The notes: generated from the sequence alone by a model not told the origin. DNA of 64,000 bases from Pseudalkalibacillus berkeleyi (GCF_021608225.1 NZ_JAKIJS010000001.1:1054001-1118000), one strand, 5' to 3'; shown: positions 30,322-39,498, numbered from the stretch's first letter. A program made the numbers and translations.

Positions 30322-31359
30322 ATGACAATGGTACAGGTTGTTTCAGTTGAGTCAGTGCAATTTTCGGATTATCATGTCATAGATGTACGTTCGCCAGGTG
30401 AATTTAACGAATTTCACGTAATTGGTGCTCAAAATATTCCGATCTTTAACAACGATGAAAGAGCCAAGGTGGGCACAACCTATAAACAAGTAGGAAAAGA
30501 TGAAGCGAAAATGCAAGGTTTATCGATTGTTTCACCTAAACTTGTAAATATGGTTCATGAATTAAAGCAATTACAACTTCGTGAGTCTAAACCATTCCTA
30601 ATCTATTGTGCTCGTGGTGGTATGAGGAGTAACAGTTTTGCAACGGTTATGTCGTTAATGGGGTTTGAATGTGCTCAACTAAATGGAGGAATTCGTTCGT
30701 ATCGTCAATTGATCGTGTCCACACTAGCTTCTTTTGCAAAGAATTCAACGAAATTCGTAATTTTAGAAGGGTTAACAGGCTCTCGAAAGACAGACTTATT
30801 AGAGATCCTAGAGGAAGACGGTTATCCAGTTATAAACTTAGAAAGAATGGCTGGACATAGAGGTTCAATTTTTGGCGAAATTGGTAATCAAGGGCGTTCT
30901 CAAAAATCCTTTGATCAATCTTTGTATTTACGACTCCAAGAGATAGGCTCTACTGATTATTATATGATAGAATCGGAAAGCAAACGTATTGGAAAAGTCA
31001 TCGTACCTGAATGGATCTTACAAGGGAAAGAAGAAGGAACAAGAATTTATTTACATTACCCTTTAAATAAGCGTGTTGAATCTATTTGTAACACGTATAA
31101 ACCTTTACACTATCATCACCAAATTAGTGAGGCATTAATGCACTTGCGTAAGCGTCTAGCACCAGAACTTTATGAGGAAGTTACTCATGCATTAGAGAAC
31201 CGTAATTACCATACGGTAGTTCGTTTACTATTAGAGTTCTATTACGATCCAAAATATGAATATACCGCAAACCAATATGAACGTGATGCTTTAGAAGTTC
31301 ATTTGAGTGATTTAGATACAGGTTTATCAAATATTAAAGATATCCTTACAAGATTATAA
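30322..31359 (+). CDS. mnmH: tRNA 2-selenouridine synthase (SelU/MnmH)
   Basis: Replaces sulfur by selenium in 2-thiouridine at tRNA position 34, through a geranylated intermediate, using selenophosphate from SelD. The N-terminal rhodanese domain (about 10-130) begins VIDVRSPGEFNEFHVIGAQNIP and has the catalytic cysteine in YCARGGMRS. Next comes a P-loop domain with LEGLTGSRKTDLL, where arginine replaces a glycine of the usual GxGKT, then AGHRGSIFGEIG, diagnostic of SelU. 345 aa is normal. The gene is 8.7 kb from selC and is not in the B. subtilis order, so it is part of the selenium gene set rather than the backbone. Confidence 0.92.
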   Translation: MTMVQVVSVESVQFSDYHVIDVRSPGEFNEFHVIGAQNIPIFNNDERAKVGTTYKQVGKDEAKMQGLSIVSPKLVNMVHELKQLQLRESKPFLIYCARGGMRSNSFATVMSLMGFECAQLNGGIRSYRQLIVSTLASFAKNSTKFVILEGLTGSRKTDLLEILEEDGYPVINLERMAGHRGSIFGEIGNQGRSQKSFDQSLYLRLQEIGSTDYYMIESESKRIGKVIVPEWILQGKEEGTRIYLHYPLNKRVESICNTYKPLHYHHQISEALMHLRKRLAPELYEEVTHALENRNYHTVVRLLLEFYYDPKYEYTANQYERDALEVHLSDLDTGLSNIKDILTRL

Positions 31360-31450
31360 ATAAACGTGACTACAGACGACCAAAGAAGGGTACATGTACT
31401 GAAAACTTGATGCGATTACGAACCTTCTAGAATGTGAGGCTTAATAAATA

Positions 31451-32005
31451 ATGGGAGAAGCAATTGTAGCACTATTCCGAGATTTCCCTGAATTTGCGAT
31501 ACTTATTAGTATTGTGGCAAATGTCATCATTGCAATTTCTGGTGTACTTCCTAGTTATTTCTTAACGGCAGCAAACATCTACTTTTTTGGATTTTTCGGT
31601 GGGACTATACTATCCATTCTAGGAGAGTCGATTGGTGCATGGTGTGCATTCATTCTATATAGGAAAGGGTTTAAGAAGCATTCTAGAAAGTGGCTTCAAA
31701 AGTATAGGTCTGTAGGGAAATTAATAAACTTACAAGGACGTATAGCTTTTCAATTCATCTTAACGCTTAGACTTTTGCCCTTCATGCCTTCAGGTGTCGT
31801 TACCTTTTTCTCAGCGATCGGTATCGTGTCAACGTGGACATTTGTTATTGCTAGTACGCTTGGTAAGATCCCCGCAATATTGCTAGAAGCGTTTGCTGTA
31901 AATCAGGTACTTCAATGGACGATAGCCGGCAAAGTATTGTTAACTGGAATAAGCCTCATATTCTTATTGAATTTAATTGTATTGATAAGAAAGAAATCGA
32001 TATAA
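31451..32005 (+). CDS. TVP38/TMEM64 (DedA-superfamily) membrane protein
   Basis: 184 aa with about five hydrophobic segments and the superfamily pattern of re-entrant loops (SGVLPSYFLTAANIYFFG; LRLLPFMPSGVVTFFSAIG with F/LRLLP; TLGKIPAILLEAF). The function of the superfamily is membrane-related and poorly defined; lipid scrambling and transport have been proposed. It lies 92 bp after mnmH on the same strand, not part of the usual yneF-ccdA order. The start has only a weak ribosome site. Confidence 0.8.
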   Translation: MGEAIVALFRDFPEFAILISIVANVIIAISGVLPSYFLTAANIYFFGFFGGTILSILGESIGAWCAFILYRKGFKKHSRKWLQKYRSVGKLINLQGRIAFQFILTLRLLPFMPSGVVTFFSAIGIVSTWTFVIASTLGKIPAILLEAFAVNQVLQWTIAGKVLLTGISLIFLLNLIVLIRKKSI

Positions 32006-32023
32006 ATGTAAAGGTGTGGAATC

Positions 32024-32890
32024 ATGAAATTACATATGGCCTTAGTAGGTCTAACAAGCTTAACTTTAATACTGGGAGGATGCTCGTCCATTCCGAACCC
32101 GTTTGAAAAAGAGGATCAACAAAATACGGACGATCAATCACATGAGGACAGTCAGAATCAAAAAGATAATCAGCAACAAGACACAGAACAAACTGATTCA
32201 CCAGAAGAGCCAAAGGAACCTACTAATGAAGAAGCAGACCTGCCTTCTCTTGAAGAAACGGTAACGGTTATGGGTGATGGAACGAAGGTTGTCACAAACA
32301 TGAATGATACACTCGTTTTAGTGAATAAAGAGCGGAACTTGCCTTCAGATTACATACCAGAGGATCTAGTGATTCCGAATGTACCGTTCCCTTTTGAAGA
32401 AGACAGTCCTAAAAAGAAAATGCGGAAAATCGCTGCTTCTCCGCTTGAAGAAATGTTTGCACAAGCTGAAAGGGATGGGATTCCTTTATTTGCTCAATCA
32501 GGTTACAGATCATATGACCGCCAAGCAGCGATTTTTGCTTCAAATGTTCAAGAAGACGGGGAAGAAGAAGCAAATAAGTATAGTGCCCGCCCCGGACAAA
32601 GTGAACACCAGAGCGGCTTAACGATGGATGTTACTTCACCTGAAGTCAATTTTGATTTGACTCAAGCATTAGGGGACACCAAAACTGGAATATGGTTAGA
32701 AGAGAACGCCCATCAATTTGGTTTCATCATCCGATATCCCGAAGGGAAGGAAGAGATTACCGGGTATCAATATGAGCCTTGGCATTTGAGATATGTTGGG
32801 AAGAAACATGCAGAGCGAATTCATGAACAAAATATGACACTTGAGGAATACTTAGGTGTTCCAGTTGAACCAGTTAATACGAAGAAGTAA
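32024..32890 (+). CDS. VanY/M15-family D-Ala-D-Ala carboxypeptidase lipoprotein
   Basis: Predicted lipoprotein (lipobox LGGC, Cys20), then an acidic, glutamine-rich linker (about 25-75) and a M15B peptidase domain. Zinc-site motifs are present: SGYRSYDRQ, SEHQSGLTMDV (H..D) and EPWHLRYVG (E..H). It would trim the pentapeptide of cell-wall precursors outside the membrane. 288 aa. Not a vancomycin-resistance locus: no vanR/S/H/A neighbours. Confidence 0.9.
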   Translation: MKLHMALVGLTSLTLILGGCSSIPNPFEKEDQQNTDDQSHEDSQNQKDNQQQDTEQTDSPEEPKEPTNEEADLPSLEETVTVMGDGTKVVTNMNDTLVLVNKERNLPSDYIPEDLVIPNVPFPFEEDSPKKKMRKIAASPLEEMFAQAERDGIPLFAQSGYRSYDRQAAIFASNVQEDGEEEANKYSARPGQSEHQSGLTMDVTSPEVNFDLTQALGDTKTGIWLEENAHQFGFIIRYPEGKEEITGYQYEPWHLRYVGKKHAERIHEQNMTLEEYLGVPVEPVNTKK

Positions 32891-32930
32891 ACTGATAAGA
32901 GAAAGAGTGAAGATAGGGGAGTTGTAGCAT

Positions 32931-33644
32931 TTGGCACCAGATGTAAATTTATTACTTGCTTTCGGAGCAGGATTCTTATCATTTATCTCACCATGTTGTT
33001 TACCGCTTTATCCTGCGTTCCTATCGTATATAACGGGAATGTCTGTGCATGAATTAAAAGAGGAGAAAGGCATACTAAGAAAGAGAGCTCTTTTACACAC
33101 AACATTCTTTTTGCTAGGATTTTCCGTCATCTTTATCGTACTCGGACTAAGCACGTCTTGGTTCGGCATGTTTTTTATTACGTATCAAGACTTAATTAGG
33201 GAAATAGGCGCGATATTGATCGTTGTATTTGGACTTGTATTGTTAGGCGTGTTTAAGCCAGAGTTTCTAATGAAAGAAAGAAAGTTCAAATTCCGCAAAC
33301 GACCGACAGGCTATCTCGGTTCATCAGCGATTGGAATGGGGTTTGCTGCAGGGTGGACTCCGTGTACAGGACCCATTCTTGGTGCTGTTATTTACATGGG
33401 TGCAACTAATCCAGGTAAAGCGATGTTTTATATGCTAGCTTATGTAATTGGGTTTTCAATACCTTTTTTCATTATGTCCTTTTTCATTGGTCGGATGACT
33501 TGGATCAAGAAGTACAGTCGTAAAGTCATGTTAGTCGGTGGCTACCTCATGATCTTCATGGGCGTATTTCTTTACTTTGACTGGATGTCCAATTTGACCT
33601 CCTTTTTATCCAACCGTTTCTTTAACGGATTCTACGGATTTTAA
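32931..33644 (+). CDS. ccdA: Cytochrome c biogenesis / thiol reductant membrane protein CcdA
   Basis: Six-helix membrane protein that carries electrons from thioredoxin across the membrane for cytochrome c maturation and spore-cortex ResA/StoA partners. The two redox regions are visible: [11 protein letters not shown] near residue 23 and [12 protein letters not shown] near residue 144. 237 aa. The start is TTG at 32931 with AGGGGAG before it. In B. subtilis it leads ccdA-yneI-ccdC. Confidence 0.94.
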   Translation: MAPDVNLLLAFGAGFLSFISPCCLPLYPAFLSYITGMSVHELKEEKGILRKRALLHTTFFLLGFSVIFIVLGLSTSWFGMFFITYQDLIREIGAILIVVFGLVLLGVFKPEFLMKERKFKFRKRPTGYLGSSAIGMGFAAGWTPCTGPILGAVIYMGATNPGKAMFYMLAYVIGFSIPFFIMSFFIGRMTWIKKYSRKVMLVGGYLMIFMGVFLYFDWMSNLTSFLSNRFFNGFYGF

Positions 33645-33769
33645 TAATGATATGGTCATTAGGGGAAGGCTAACAAAATACTCTTCCATAATATTTGACC
33701 TGTACTAAACATTTGTTATATCGTTTACAATGGATAACAAATACATATTGCTAGAAAGGAAACGAGACG

Positions 33770-34219
33770 ATGCAATCTAATGACATTATTTTAAAGACGA
33801 CATCAGCGATTATCGTATTCGTCATACTAGCGTTTTCTGTCAATTTATTCCTCTCTGGTCATAACGCTCCTGGTGGCGGATTCATTGGAGGGTTGATGGC
33901 GGCAGGTGCATTCATCCTATTGTACATATCGTTTGGGTTAAAGACGATGAATAAAGTATTGAAAGTTAATTTCAGGTACTTTATTGGTGTGGGATTAATG
34001 GTTGCTTTTCTGACAGGGATTGGCTCATTCTTCTTCAATCAACCCTTTCTCAGTCATACATTCGGATATTTCCACCTCCCACTATTAGGCAAGACGGAAC
34101 TCGCTACTGCCATGTTTTTTGACCTAGGTGTATATTTGACGGTAATTGGTGTGACGATGACAATCATCCTTACTATTGCAGAAGATCGTGATGAGGATTT
34201 TGTAGAGGGAAGTAAATAA
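33770..34219 (+). CDS. MnhB/MrpB-like antiporter subunit, standing alone
   Basis: 149 aa with four hydrophobic segments. LSGHNAPGGGFIGGLMAAGAF is the diagnostic MnhB/MrpB motif of the Mrp Na+/H+ antiporter complex. No other mrp/mnh genes are in the window, although MrpB normally functions only in a six- or seven-subunit complex. It occupies the place where B. subtilis has the CheY-like gene yneI between ccdA and ccdC. It is followed directly by ccdC (1-base gap). AAAGGAAACGAG is the ribosome site. Confidence 0.85.
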   Translation: MQSNDIILKTTSAIIVFVILAFSVNLFLSGHNAPGGGFIGGLMAAGAFILLYISFGLKTMNKVLKVNFRYFIGVGLMVAFLTGIGSFFFNQPFLSHTFGYFHLPLLGKTELATAMFFDLGVYLTVIGVTMTIILTIAEDRDEDFVEGSK

Positions 34220-34220
34220 A

Positions 34221-34685
34221 GTGTGGGTGGTAGGTAGTACTATTTTGGCGATGATAATGGGTAGTATCGCTCTAATGATTAGAATGAGAGCAGCTCGAAA
34301 ACCAGCGACTACTAAGAAGATCATCTTGCCCCCGATATTTATGTCAACAGGGTTTCTAATGTTCCTTTATCCTCCTACGAGAGTTGAATGGAGTGAAGCG
34401 TTAGAAGCCTTTACAGTTGGGGCCATTTTCTCTTTACTTCTCATACGCACATCCTCCTTTGAACAAAAGTCTGATGCCATTTACTTAAAAAGATCAAAAG
34501 CATTCGCCTTTATACTAATCGGTTTATTATTGTTTAGGATTGTATTGAAAATCTTCCTGGGACAACAGATTTCTATTGAAGAAACAAGTGGTTTGTTTTT
34601 CATCTTAGCATTTGGAATGATTGCGCCATGGCGTATCGCAATGTATTTTAAGTTTAAGAGATTACAGATGATACCTGAATCATAA
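34221..34685 (+). CDS. ccdC: CcdC-like membrane protein (YneJ, DUF1453)
   Basis: 154 aa, four to five hydrophobic segments, PPIFMSTGFLMFLYPPTRV and ILAFGMIAPWRIAMYFKF typical of DUF1453/CcdC. The exact role is unknown; in B. subtilis ccdC is not essential for cytochrome c. The start is GTG, one base after the MnhB-like stop, so the two are translated together. Confidence 0.86.
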   Translation: MWVVGSTILAMIMGSIALMIRMRAARKPATTKKIILPPIFMSTGFLMFLYPPTRVEWSEALEAFTVGAIFSLLLIRTSSFEQKSDAIYLKRSKAFAFILIGLLLFRIVLKIFLGQQISIEETSGLFFILAFGMIAPWRIAMYFKFKRLQMIPES

Positions 34686-34687
34686 AA

Positions 34688-34738
34688 AAAGGGGCTGTCC
34701 AGAAAGTCAGTAAACACTGACCTTATGACAGCCCCTTT
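34688..34738. terminator. Bidirectional terminator between ccdC and yneK
   Basis: AAAGGGGCTGTC / GACAGCCCCTTT with an inner GTCAG / CTGAC hairpin, A-rich on one side and T-rich on the other, between convergent genes. Confidence 0.85.
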
Positions 34739-34755
34739 GTTTGTACATGAAAAAA

Positions 34756-35184
34756 TTATCCTAAAAGCTCTTCATATGGGTCCAAATCAATATTTTTTTG
34801 ATTTAATTTCTTAATTAGAAATTTGTGATCCCGCTTTGGAGTAGCGATAATGTAACCTCTAATAATCAAATCTTGATCAATTGTATGTCTCTTTTCCTGT
34901 ACAGCTAGTTCACCGATTTTACCTGCAATTTTATCACGGGCGACATCTCTAAACAATTCTGGAACAGGTTCCACTAGCTCTTCCAGAAGAGCAGATTGTT
35001 CTGGAGACCATAAATGCCTCGTTTCTTTTATATAATGGTCTTGCCAATCTAGTATGGACATGCCATCTTCCTTCGGCATACGTTTCAAAAATTTACGAAA
35101 CATGAAAAATCCGCCAATCGCGAACATAGAAATCAAGAAGAGTGTCCATAGGACGATAAACCATCCAAACCAACCTTCCAACAT
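34756..35184 (-). CDS. yneK: DUF2621 membrane protein YneK
   Basis: 142 aa with one N-terminal membrane helix (WFIVLWTLFLISMFAIGGFFMF) and a cytoplasmic domain (SILDWQDHYIKETRHLWS, QKNIDLDPYEELL). DUF2621/YneK family of spore formers; function unknown. Convergent with ccdC, as in B. subtilis. Confidence 0.87.
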   Translation of the reverse strand: MLEGWFGWFIVLWTLFLISMFAIGGFFMFRKFLKRMPKEDGMSILDWQDHYIKETRHLWSPEQSALLEELVEPVPELFRDVARDKIAGKIGELAVQEKRHTIDQDLIIRGYIIATPKRDHKFLIKKLNQKNIDLDPYEELLG

Positions 35185-35338
35185 AATGCCACCTCAGTCT
35201 GTCTTTTGCTTACTTACATCATTATACTAGCTGTTAAAATTGTAAATCAAGTCTGATCATGAGTCTCATTAAATTTAAAATAACCATAATTATATTATGT
35301 AAACAAATACAAGCATAATATTGTACTCTTGCATTTAA

Positions 35339-35382
35339 AATTAAGCTGACATCAGCATATATATACTGATGTCAGCTTAATT
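35339..35382 (-). terminator. Terminator of gbsR
   Basis: A 17-bp perfect inverted repeat AATTAAGCTGACATCAG / CTGATGTCAGCTTAATT. On the minus strand it is followed by TTAAAT rather than a pure T tract. It lies 45 bp past the gbsR stop. Confidence 0.7.
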
Positions 35383-35426
35383 ACAATTTACGTTAAATCT
35401 CCTATGCGCAGTCAACTCTAATACCC

Positions 35427-35981
35427 TCATGTTTGATCCTTTTCAGGGATAGGAACTAAATTGAAAATTTCACCTGAACGAAAAGATTGGACTAAATCTG
35501 ATAACCAATGATAATACTTTTCAGAATCATGTAATAATGAAAAACTGAAGTCTATTTTTTCTTTTACTTCCTCATCTAAATCTGGTTGTGAAATAAGATC
35601 CTCAAGTTCAGAGCGAGTTCGATTAATTGCCTCGAGGTTGATCTTAACTTCTCGTTCCCACATCTTGCAAAAGTACTGAATAAAAAGATTAAAGAAGTCC
35701 TTCTCGGAGACGAATTGATCTCTCCTCGAACCTTTTTGCCAAGTCTTTTTCATTACGTCAATTTCTTGTAGTGCCTTGACTGCTGTACTCATACTTGGCT
35801 TACTCATTCCAAGTTCATCCTTCATCTCATCTAGGGACATAGAATCTTTGTGGAAATACATCGTTCCATATAACTTTCCTACTGAGGGGGTCACCCCATA
35901 AAGGTCCATCGTCTCTGCAATTGAACGTACTACATTGTTCTGTGCTTGCTCTAATGCTTCTAATTGTTTTTGTTTGTCCAC
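35427..35981 (-). CDS. gbsR: Choline-responsive repressor GbsR
   Basis: 184 aa MarR-like regulator with a winged helix (about 40-100: MSLDEMKDELGMSKPSMSTAVKAL). GbsR represses choline uptake and gbsAB, is released by choline, and responds to betaine. It starts with GTG; AAGGGTG is about 10 bases upstream. It is divergent from gbsA, exactly as in B. subtilis. Confidence 0.92.
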   Translation of the reverse strand: MDKQKQLEALEQAQNNVVRSIAETMDLYGVTPSVGKLYGTMYFHKDSMSLDEMKDELGMSKPSMSTAVKALQEIDVMKKTWQKGSRRDQFVSEKDFFNLFIQYFCKMWEREVKINLEAINRTRSELEDLISQPDLDEEVKEKIDFSFSLLHDSEKYYHWLSDLVQSFRSGEIFNLVPIPEKDQT

Positions 35982-35998
35982 TATTTGAAAACACCCTT

Positions 35999-36233
35999 CG
36001 TATTAAATATAGTAATTTAGTGTTAAATACGTTAAGAATAAATTTTACATACTTAATGATACATGTCTCATATTTAAAGTCAAATGATCATTACATAAAC
36101 CTAGTCAACCATCCAATCGTATATGTCGTAATGAATAACGAATTCTTTATTTAAATAAAAGGATATCCGTTTGCATGAAAAAATAATCTTTGTTAGCATA
36201 AAAAATGTTCAAAACGTTAAATAAAAATTTAAC
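35999..36233. promoter_or_regulatory. gbsR-gbsA intergenic region with two candidate GbsR operators
   Basis: Two AT-rich inverted repeats share the string GTTAAATA: CGTATTAAATA / TGTTAAATACG (35999-36031, two mismatches) near gbsR, and a perfect GTTAAAT-AAAA-ATTTAAC (36216-36233) just before the gbsA ribosome site. The placement suits repression of both directions. The operator identity is inferred. Confidence 0.4.
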
Positions 36234-36255
36234 AAAATTAACGAGGAGGGATTCG

Positions 36256-37731
36256 ATGAAACGCCAACAAATGTTCATCAACGGAAAATGGATCGATTCC
36301 GTATCTGGTGAAGCAAGAGAAATCATCAATCCATTTAATCAAGATGTAATTGCAATTGTCACTGAAGGTGACAAAAGTGATGCTCATATGGCAATTGAAG
36401 CTGCGCGTAACGCGTTTGATGAAGGGGAGTGGACAAATACCCCAGCAAATGAGCGTGGGTATAAACTCTTCAAAGTTGCCGAAAAGATTCAGCAACAAAA
36501 AGATGAGCTTGCTAGATTGGAAAGTTTAGATACAGGCAAGACGCTGACTGAAAGTATTGCAGATATGGATGACATAACAGGAGTCTTCCGTTACTTTGCC
36601 GGTTTAGCTGACAAAGACGGAGGTGAAATGATTGAGTCTCCGATTCCAAACTCAACAAGTAAAGTAGTCAGAGAGCCTGTTGGTGTCTGTTCTCAAATTT
36701 CGCCATGGAATTATCCGTTACTTCAAGCTTCGTGGAAAATCGCTCCTGCCCTAGCAGCAGGAAATACAATTGTAATCAAGCCGAGTGAGATTACACCACT
36801 TACTACGATAAAAATTACTGAAATTCTTGAAGAAGTCGGTTTCCCTAACGGAGTTGTGAATCTCGTATTAGGTGCTGGTACGACAGTAGGACAAGAAATG
36901 GCTGAAAACCATGATGTTGATCTCGTATCTTTTACAGGTGGAATCGAGACGGGACGAAAGATCATGAACGCTGCAACAGGTAACATGAAGAAAATTGCAT
37001 TTGAATTAGGTGGAAAAAATCCAAACATTGTATTTGCCGATGCAGACTTTGAAACGGCAGTAGATCAAGCATTAAATGCCGTTTATTTCCACGCAGGTCA
37101 AGTTTGTTCAGCAGGTTCTCGTCTATTAGTAGAAGATTCTATTCATGATCAATTCGTAGACGCACTTGTCGAACGTGCCGGAAAGATCAGATTAGGCAAC
37201 GGATTCGATGAAAAAACAGAATCTGGACCTCTTATTTCAAAAGAACACAGATCTAAAGTTGAGGAATATGTCGAGATAGGTAAGGATGAAGGGGCAAAGC
37301 TTGTCATTGGGGGTAAGCGTCCTGAAGATCCGGAATTAGCAAGTGGTTTTTTCTATTTACCGACTATTTTCACTGAGTGTGAAAACGATATGAGGATTGT
37401 TCAAGAAGAAATTTTCGGACCTGTACTTACGGTCGAAAGGTTTAAGTCTGAAAATGAAGTTGTCAAACGAGCAAATAGTACAACCTATGGTCTTGCTGGA
37501 GCTGTATTTACAACAGATTCGAGAAAGGCAGAACGAGTAGCGAACAAACTTCGATTAGGAACAGTATGGATTAATGACTTCCACCCATACTTCGCTCAAG
37601 CCCCTTGGGGAGGATATAAGCAATCTGGAATCGGTCGTGAGCTAGGTAAACAAGGTCTTGAAGAATATACAGAAGTGAAACATATTTTTGAAAATCACAC
37701 ACCAGAGCCGGTGAACTGGTTTAAAGGGTAA
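36256..37731 (+). CDS. gbsA: Glycine betaine aldehyde dehydrogenase
   Basis: NAD-dependent aldehyde dehydrogenase of 491 aa that turns betaine aldehyde into the compatible solute glycine betaine. Catalytic Cys284 (GQVCSAGSR), catalytic Glu in FELGGKNPNIVF (about 251), cofactor motif VSFTGGIETGRKIM, and SPWNYPLLQASWKIAPALAAGN. ATG at 36256 is chosen for its GAGGAGGG site. The substrate is set by gbsR upstream and gbsB downstream. Confidence 0.94.
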   Translation: MKRQQMFINGKWIDSVSGEAREIINPFNQDVIAIVTEGDKSDAHMAIEAARNAFDEGEWTNTPANERGYKLFKVAEKIQQQKDELARLESLDTGKTLTESIADMDDITGVFRYFAGLADKDGGEMIESPIPNSTSKVVREPVGVCSQISPWNYPLLQASWKIAPALAAGNTIVIKPSEITPLTTIKITEILEEVGFPNGVVNLVLGAGTTVGQEMAENHDVDLVSFTGGIETGRKIMNAATGNMKKIAFELGGKNPNIVFADADFETAVDQALNAVYFHAGQVCSAGSRLLVEDSIHDQFVDALVERAGKIRLGNGFDEKTESGPLISKEHRSKVEEYVEIGKDEGAKLVIGGKRPEDPELASGFFYLPTIFTECENDMRIVQEEIFGPVLTVERFKSENEVVKRANSTTYGLAGAVFTTDSRKAERVANKLRLGTVWINDFHPYFAQAPWGGYKQSGIGRELGKQGLEEYTEVKHIFENHTPEPVNWFKG

Positions 37732-37780
37732 GTGTGTAATACGTCATTCACTTTTTATACAATAGAGGAGGAATACAATA

Positions 37781-38989
37781 ATGGCACTAAACATGAACAT
37801 CGAACACATGAATAACTTCCACACATTCGAAATCCCGACGGTGATTAAGCACGGTATTGGCGCAATCAATCATGCAGGGCAAGAAGTCAAAAACCTAGGC
37901 GTAACGAAAGTGCTTCTCGTAACAGACCCTGGTATTTATGCGGCTGGTGTAACAAAGCCCGTAACTGACGCTCTAGAAGCTGCTGATATAGAAATCGAGG
38001 TTTTCAATAAGGTAGAACCAAACCCACCGGTGCGTGTTGTTAACGAAGGATCAAACGTATTTATTGAAGAAGGCTGTGACGGACTAGTAGCAGTTGGTGG
38101 CGGAAGCTCTATGGATACCGCAAAAGCAATCGGTGTTGAAGCAGTTCACGGTGAATCTGTACTTGAGTATGAAGCAGCGGAAGGCAAGAAACCTTTATCT
38201 AATCGAATCCCGCCGCTTACGACTATACCGACTACTGCTGGTACTGGTTCTGAAGTTACACAATGGGCAGTGATAACGGACGAGGATCGTGAATTCAAGT
38301 TCAACACGGGTGGACCTTTAATTGCAGCGCATCTAACGATCATTGATCCTGAGTTGCACATCTCAATGCCTCCGCATGTAACGGCAATGACAGGTGTAGA
38401 TGCACTTTCACATGCAATCGAGTGCTATACAATGCACTTTGCGCAACCTGTTACAGATGCAGTTGCACTTCTATCTATCGAATATGTTGCATCCTATATC
38501 CGTCGAGCTTATGCAAACCCAGAAGACGTTGAAGCGCGTTATGGAATGGCTCAAGCAGCCATGCTAGCGGGTCTATCATACGGAAGTGAATCAGCTGGTG
38601 CAGCACACGCGATGGCTCAAACGCTTGGTGGTATTGAACCTGTCGCACACGGTCAATGTGTGGCAGCGATGCTTGGTCCAGTTATGGAATTCAACTGGAA
38701 AGGGAACCCTGCAAAGTTCGCACGGATCGCAAAAGCAATGGACGTTAATACGCATGGCATGACAGAAAACGAAGCAGCGAAAGCCGCAGTAAACGAAGTA
38801 TATAAGCTTGTGGAAGAAATGGAGATTCCAACGCTTGAAGAACAAGGCGTTCCCGCTGACATGATCCCACGCCTCGCTAAAGAAGCGATGAAGGATCCGC
38901 AAACAATAGGGAATCCACGAAAGCTGAATGAAGAAAGCTACAAGTGGATCTACAATCGTTGTTACGACCTAACACCGAAAACCGTATAA
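37781..38989 (+). CDS. gbsB: Choline dehydrogenase GbsB (iron-containing alcohol dehydrogenase)
   Basis: Type III iron-dependent alcohol dehydrogenase of 402 aa that oxidises choline to betaine aldehyde in the cytoplasm. Nucleotide motif GGGSSMDTAK near residue 109; metal-binding residues in HITAMTGVDALSHAIECY-like (D-x3-HAIE) near 210 and in AHAMAQTLGG...PVAHGQC near 270-290. AGGAGG precedes the ATG and the gene is 49 bp after gbsA. This is the Bacillus-type route, not the FAD BetA route. Confidence 0.94.
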   Translation: MALNMNIEHMNNFHTFEIPTVIKHGIGAINHAGQEVKNLGVTKVLLVTDPGIYAAGVTKPVTDALEAADIEIEVFNKVEPNPPVRVVNEGSNVFIEEGCDGLVAVGGGSSMDTAKAIGVEAVHGESVLEYEAAEGKKPLSNRIPPLTTIPTTAGTGSEVTQWAVITDEDREFKFNTGGPLIAAHLTIIDPELHISMPPHVTAMTGVDALSHAIECYTMHFAQPVTDAVALLSIEYVASYIRRAYANPEDVEARYGMAQAAMLAGLSYGSESAGAAHAMAQTLGGIEPVAHGQCVAAMLGPVMEFNWKGNPAKFARIAKAMDVNTHGMTENEAAKAAVNEVYKLVEEMEIPTLEEQGVPADMIPRLAKEAMKDPQTIGNPRKLNEESYKWIYNRCYDLTPKTV

Positions 38990-39020
38990 TTTCATAAAAA
39001 AGTAATTGTCCCCTAGGAAG

Positions 39021-39054
39021 AGACTTGTGCAATCTATTGCGCAAGTCTTTTTTG
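39021..39054 (+). terminator. Terminator of gbsAB
   Basis: AGACTTGTGCAA / TTGCGCAAGTCT (one wobble) with a TCTA loop, then TTTTTTG. Confidence 0.9.
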
Positions 39055-39133
39055 TTATGTCATGGTTTCTGTCCCTTTCAAATTAGTTTTAATTACATAA
39101 TATATGAATAACAACGTATAAGGAGGAATGAGA

Positions 39134-39466
39134 ATGAGTTTGTTAAGGGGAGATTCTTGTGATAAAGGGAAGAACAACTGCAATAACTGTGTATGTGATC
39201 AACTAAAAAAACTGGAGCCAGGTACACCAGTGTTTGTCAGGACCACTGCAGGCGGGCTTAAATCCTCAATAAAAGGAAGATTTCTCTGCTTCGATCTTGA
39301 CTCGTGCTGTGTAACATTTACTGAGGAAGTTTTCGAAGAGGAAATCACTACCATCATTGATTGTCGCAATATCGTATCGTTGTCGGTGACAAATGAACAG
39401 TTCATGGACAATATGAGAGAGATTATGAGGAGGTTATATAACGGAATAAATGGATTTAACGCCTAA
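39134..39466 (+). CDS. Cysteine-rich small protein, possible spore coat/exosporium protein
   Basis: 110 aa with an N-terminal cysteine cluster (SCDKGKNNCNNCVCDQLKKL) and more cysteines at RFLCFDLDSCC and IIDCRN. The NCxxCVCDxLxxL pattern recalls the CotY/CotZ/ExsY coat and exosporium proteins of bacilli, but the rest is not recognisably that family. The ATG at 39134 is preferred to 39128 because AAGGAGG is then 7 bases away. It has its own terminator and is monocistronic. Confidence 0.6.
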   Translation: MSLLRGDSCDKGKNNCNNCVCDQLKKLEPGTPVFVRTTAGGLKSSIKGRFLCFDLDSCCVTFTEEVFEEEITTIIDCRNIVSLSVTNEQFMDNMREIMRRLYNGINGFNA

Positions 39467-39498
39467 AAATGATTTAGAATTTAAATAGATATACAATA

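Noticed and set aside
34688-34738. End of an insertion sequence (GGGGCTGTC repeat)
   Set aside because: Both arms are within 51 bp and sit between convergent genes with A/T flanks; a bidirectional terminator explains it.
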